DNA from: Geosiphon pyriformis
Lineage: Eukaryota > Glomeromycota > Glomeromycetes > Archaeosporales > Geosiphonaceae
DNA length: 18,128 nt
Assembly: GCA_016748015.1 (NCBI GenBank)
Contig: JAAOMT010000698.1
Span: 22,554 to 40,681 of the forward strand
Direction of reading: 5' to 3'
Shown here: in pieces, positions 18,101-18,128 of the stretch
How the letters are laid out: every line of letters begins with the position of its first letter
How positions within the stretch are numbered: the first letter of the stretch is position 1
Notes under the pieces: generated by a model
What the model was told of the DNA's origin: nothing
Seen by the model: the letters and a program-made list of their open reading frames with translations, nothing else
Databases searched by the model: none
Made by a program: the position numbers and the translations under genes

Positions 18101-18128
18101 GCTTCTCCTCCTTTTCCTTCAGCTTCTC
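15125..18128 (-). CDS. Coiled-coil / P-loop NTPase / PD-(D/E)xK-like nuclease protein (Crinkler-type), 5' partial
   Basis: My model joins 17789-18128, 17447-17461, 17292-17336 and 15125-17205 on the minus strand: 826 codons plus TAA, in frame throughout and open at the right edge. The first exon is a charged coiled coil (Glu/Lys/Leu heptads). A Ser/Thr-rich linker (TAKSSTETGSDF, ISSTSESLKRS) follows. Numbered from Met at 17200, Walker A is GSGTGKS at 48-54 (Gln replaces the usual first Gly), Walker B is LVFAFDE at 184-190, a sensor-like FAIFADT is at 219-225 and GRPLW at 284-288. The C-terminal part has RGE (E415), VDLIIP (D521) and LIQVKN (Q547, K549), the layout of a restriction-endonuclease-fold site. 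NTPase plus such a nuclease is the architecture described for CR (Crinkler-RHS) effectors. The N-terminal secretion or translocation region, if any, lies outside. Function in host cells or nuclei is inferred from the family only. Confidence 0.85.
17206..17291 (-). other. Intron 3 of the NTPase-nuclease gene, 86 bp
   Basis: The donor is AAAA|GTGAGTACC, the acceptor is GAAATTCAG|GATCA, and a CTAAC branch-like site lies in TTTCTAACTATAATG. Phase 1. Removing it fuses SESLKRS to MVEAFEQ, so the Met at 17200 is internal rather than the start. Confidence 0.82.
17337..17446 (-). other. Intron 2 of the NTPase-nuclease gene, 110 bp
   Basis: The donor is CACTG|GTAGGTTA, the acceptor is ATTCTTTCTAG|AAACTGG, and CTAAG lies upstream of the acceptor as a branch candidate. 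Phase 1. Confidence 0.7.
17462..17788 (-). other. Intron 1 of the NTPase-nuclease gene, 327 bp
   Basis: The donor is AAGACAG|GTAACTCG at the end of the coiled-coil exon. The acceptor is TTTGTTTCTTATAG|CTAAG. Phase 1: the split codon G|CT gives Ala. It is longer than its neighbours and could hide a further micro-exon, although I see no good acceptor-donor pair inside. Without splicing, the coiled-coil frame stops at 17757 and no protein links to the NTPase. The minus-strand open stretch 17520-17711 lies inside this intron. Confidence 0.65.
17875..18081 (-). repeat. 21-bp coding repeats (heptad expansions) in the coiled coil
   Basis: The plus-strand unit CGTAACTCATCTTCCTTTTC is repeated in tandem at 18040-18060 and 18061-18081, encoding two copies of DELREKE-like heptads. 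A second diverged pair near 17875-17910 encodes VEKNELK and VDMNELK. Units of 21 bp equal one coiled-coil heptad, so length can change without breaking frame or register. Confidence 0.75.

Overview
This is a eukaryotic window, most likely from an arbuscular mycorrhizal fungus of the genus Rhizophagus (R. irregularis or a close Glomeromycotina relative). The call rests on three things: the very AT-rich background, short spliceosomal introns with CTAAC/CTAAG-type branch sites, and retroelement polyproteins whose residue patterns match families I recall as abundant in Rhizophagus. It could not be checked against a database. No bacterial operon, rRNA, tRNA or CRISPR array is visible.

About 15 kb of the window is a stack of retrotransposons of different ages. 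At the left edge is a young Ty3-type LTR element on the minus strand (element A). It has a clean LTR at 350-1320, with termini TGTTACC and GGTAACA, and an open gag frame running off the window. It is inserted in the reverse transcriptase of an older, stop-riddled minus-strand element (element 1, 1321-8369). Element 1 reads, in its own direction, LTR, gag with a CCHC knuckle, aspartic protease, Cys-rich segment, dUTPase-like domain and start of RT. It is interrupted at 3606-4600 by an oppositely oriented LTR (LTR4). Element 1 is itself inserted in the gag of a still more decayed relative (element 2: gag 8370-9830, LTR 9831-10774).

Further right lie a duplicated LTR end, another plus-strand LTR (11127 to about 12063) and a plus-strand fossil resembling a LINE-type ORF1 with an RRM-like region and a decayed zinc knuckle (about 12064-13380). 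Then comes about 1.5 kb of almost pure A/T with no readable feature. The decay is dominated by C-to-T and G-to-A changes: Gln and Trp codons became stops, and Gly, Asp, Cys and His codons became Asp/Arg/Lys, Asn, Tyr and Tyr. It deepens with nesting depth.

At about 14.93 kb the composition changes abruptly to ordinary coding sequence. The only intact host-like gene occupies 15125-18128 on the minus strand and runs off the right edge at its 5' end. My model has four exons, two of them micro-exons of 15 and 45 bp, and stays in frame throughout. It encodes an N-terminal coiled coil, a Ser/Thr-rich linker, a P-loop NTPase and a PD-(D/E)xK nuclease-like domain. That is the architecture of Crinkler-type (CR) effector proteins.

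The most unusual signals are these. Tandem arrays with periods of 10, 20 and about 40 bp sit directly upstream of the TATA-like box in four LTRs. Both micro-exons of the NTPase-nuclease gene are symmetric phase-1 cassettes. The Ty3-type element appears to encode a dUTPase between protease and RT. The nested stack gives a relative clock for RIP-like decay.
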